Shown: piece by piece, positions 63,852-64,000 of the stretch
Numbering within the stretch: position 1 is the first letter of the stretch
How the letters are laid out: each line of letters opens with the position of its first letter
Assembly: GCA_942159475.1 (NCBI GenBank)
Contig: OW804094.1
Coordinates: 23,039,323-23,103,322, forward strand
Source of the DNA: Sthenelais limicola
Lineage: Eukaryota; Annelida; Polychaeta; Phyllodocida; Sigalionidae
Length of the DNA: 64,000 nucleotides
Reading direction: 5' to 3'
Notes under the pieces: generated by a model
The model's input: the letters and a program-made list of their open reading frames with translations, nothing else
Databases searched by the model: none
Told to the model about the DNA's origin: nothing
Made by a program: the position numbers and the translations under genes

Positions 63852-64000
63852 CTTGCTCAGTGAGTTTCTCAGTGTGCCAGTGAGTGACTCAGGGGAATCA
63901 GAGACAAAAGGAAACACACAATAAGTGATGAGTGGTGAGCCACAACAACCACTTGAGACCGGAGGGGGAAAAATACCTCCACATTTCTACAAGAAATGGA

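Overview
This is eukaryotic, almost certainly metazoan, non-coding DNA. It is AT-rich, has no convincing protein-coding gene, and is packed with short non-autonomous DNA transposons (MITEs), foldback elements, satellite arrays and long polypyrimidine tracts. Nothing bacterial, phage-like or viral was seen. The species cannot be named from the sequence. MITE density, tRNA-like retroposon remnants and a pogo/mariner-type MITE fit a marine invertebrate such as a mollusc, but that is an inference.

The dominant component is one family, here called A, with about 75 copies or fragments on both strands, covering very roughly a quarter of the window. Intact copies begin GGGTCAGATTTTCAG and end with the inverse, are flanked by 4-bp target duplications (ATAT, ATGT, ATTT, TTAT, TTAA, AGAT, ATCT, AAGT, TTGA, TCTT, AGTG), and more than 30 of them measure exactly 235 bp although they fall into four clearly diverged subfamilies. 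A second family, B (about 200 bp, ends CACTCTAGG or CAGTCTAGG, 4-bp duplications), has 20 copies. Family C (ends CAATAGGGG, carries a YY1-like ATGGCGG box) has ten copies. Family D (foldback, ends TGTGATGTGTTTCAGG) has seven. Single elements F (Harbinger-like), H (929 bp with a perfect 118-bp internal inverted repeat), a pogo/mariner-like MITE and retroposon-like pieces complete the set.

Layout. 0-4 kb: A copies, a hairpin element, two adjoining tandem arrays (78-83 bp and 73 bp units). 4-8.5 kb: foldback D1 and a 38-copy 52-bp satellite. 8.5-20 kb: C1 with F nested inside it, many A and B copies, and three local tandem duplications each involving an A copy. 20-27 kb: a tRNA-like sequence, A copies in a cluster, a polypyrimidine tract. 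27-39 kb: nested A and C copies, GC-richer patches, a second polypyrimidine tract. 39.2-39.7 kb: a CpG-rich patch with promoter-like motifs. 41-42.6 kb: a threefold duplication with an A copy at each junction. 42-57 kb: A/B/C copies, the pogo-like MITE, retroposon-like sequence. 57-64 kb: a third polypyrimidine tract, H inserted in D5, and a small promoter/first-exon candidate at 59.55-59.72 kb.

There are no genes working together here. The readable history is one of insertion, nesting and local duplication. The most unusual points are the fixed 235-bp length of A copies across diverged subfamilies, a one-sided dimorphism of their termini, a paralogous empty site that confirms the element boundaries, and repeated association of A copies with flanking tandem duplications.
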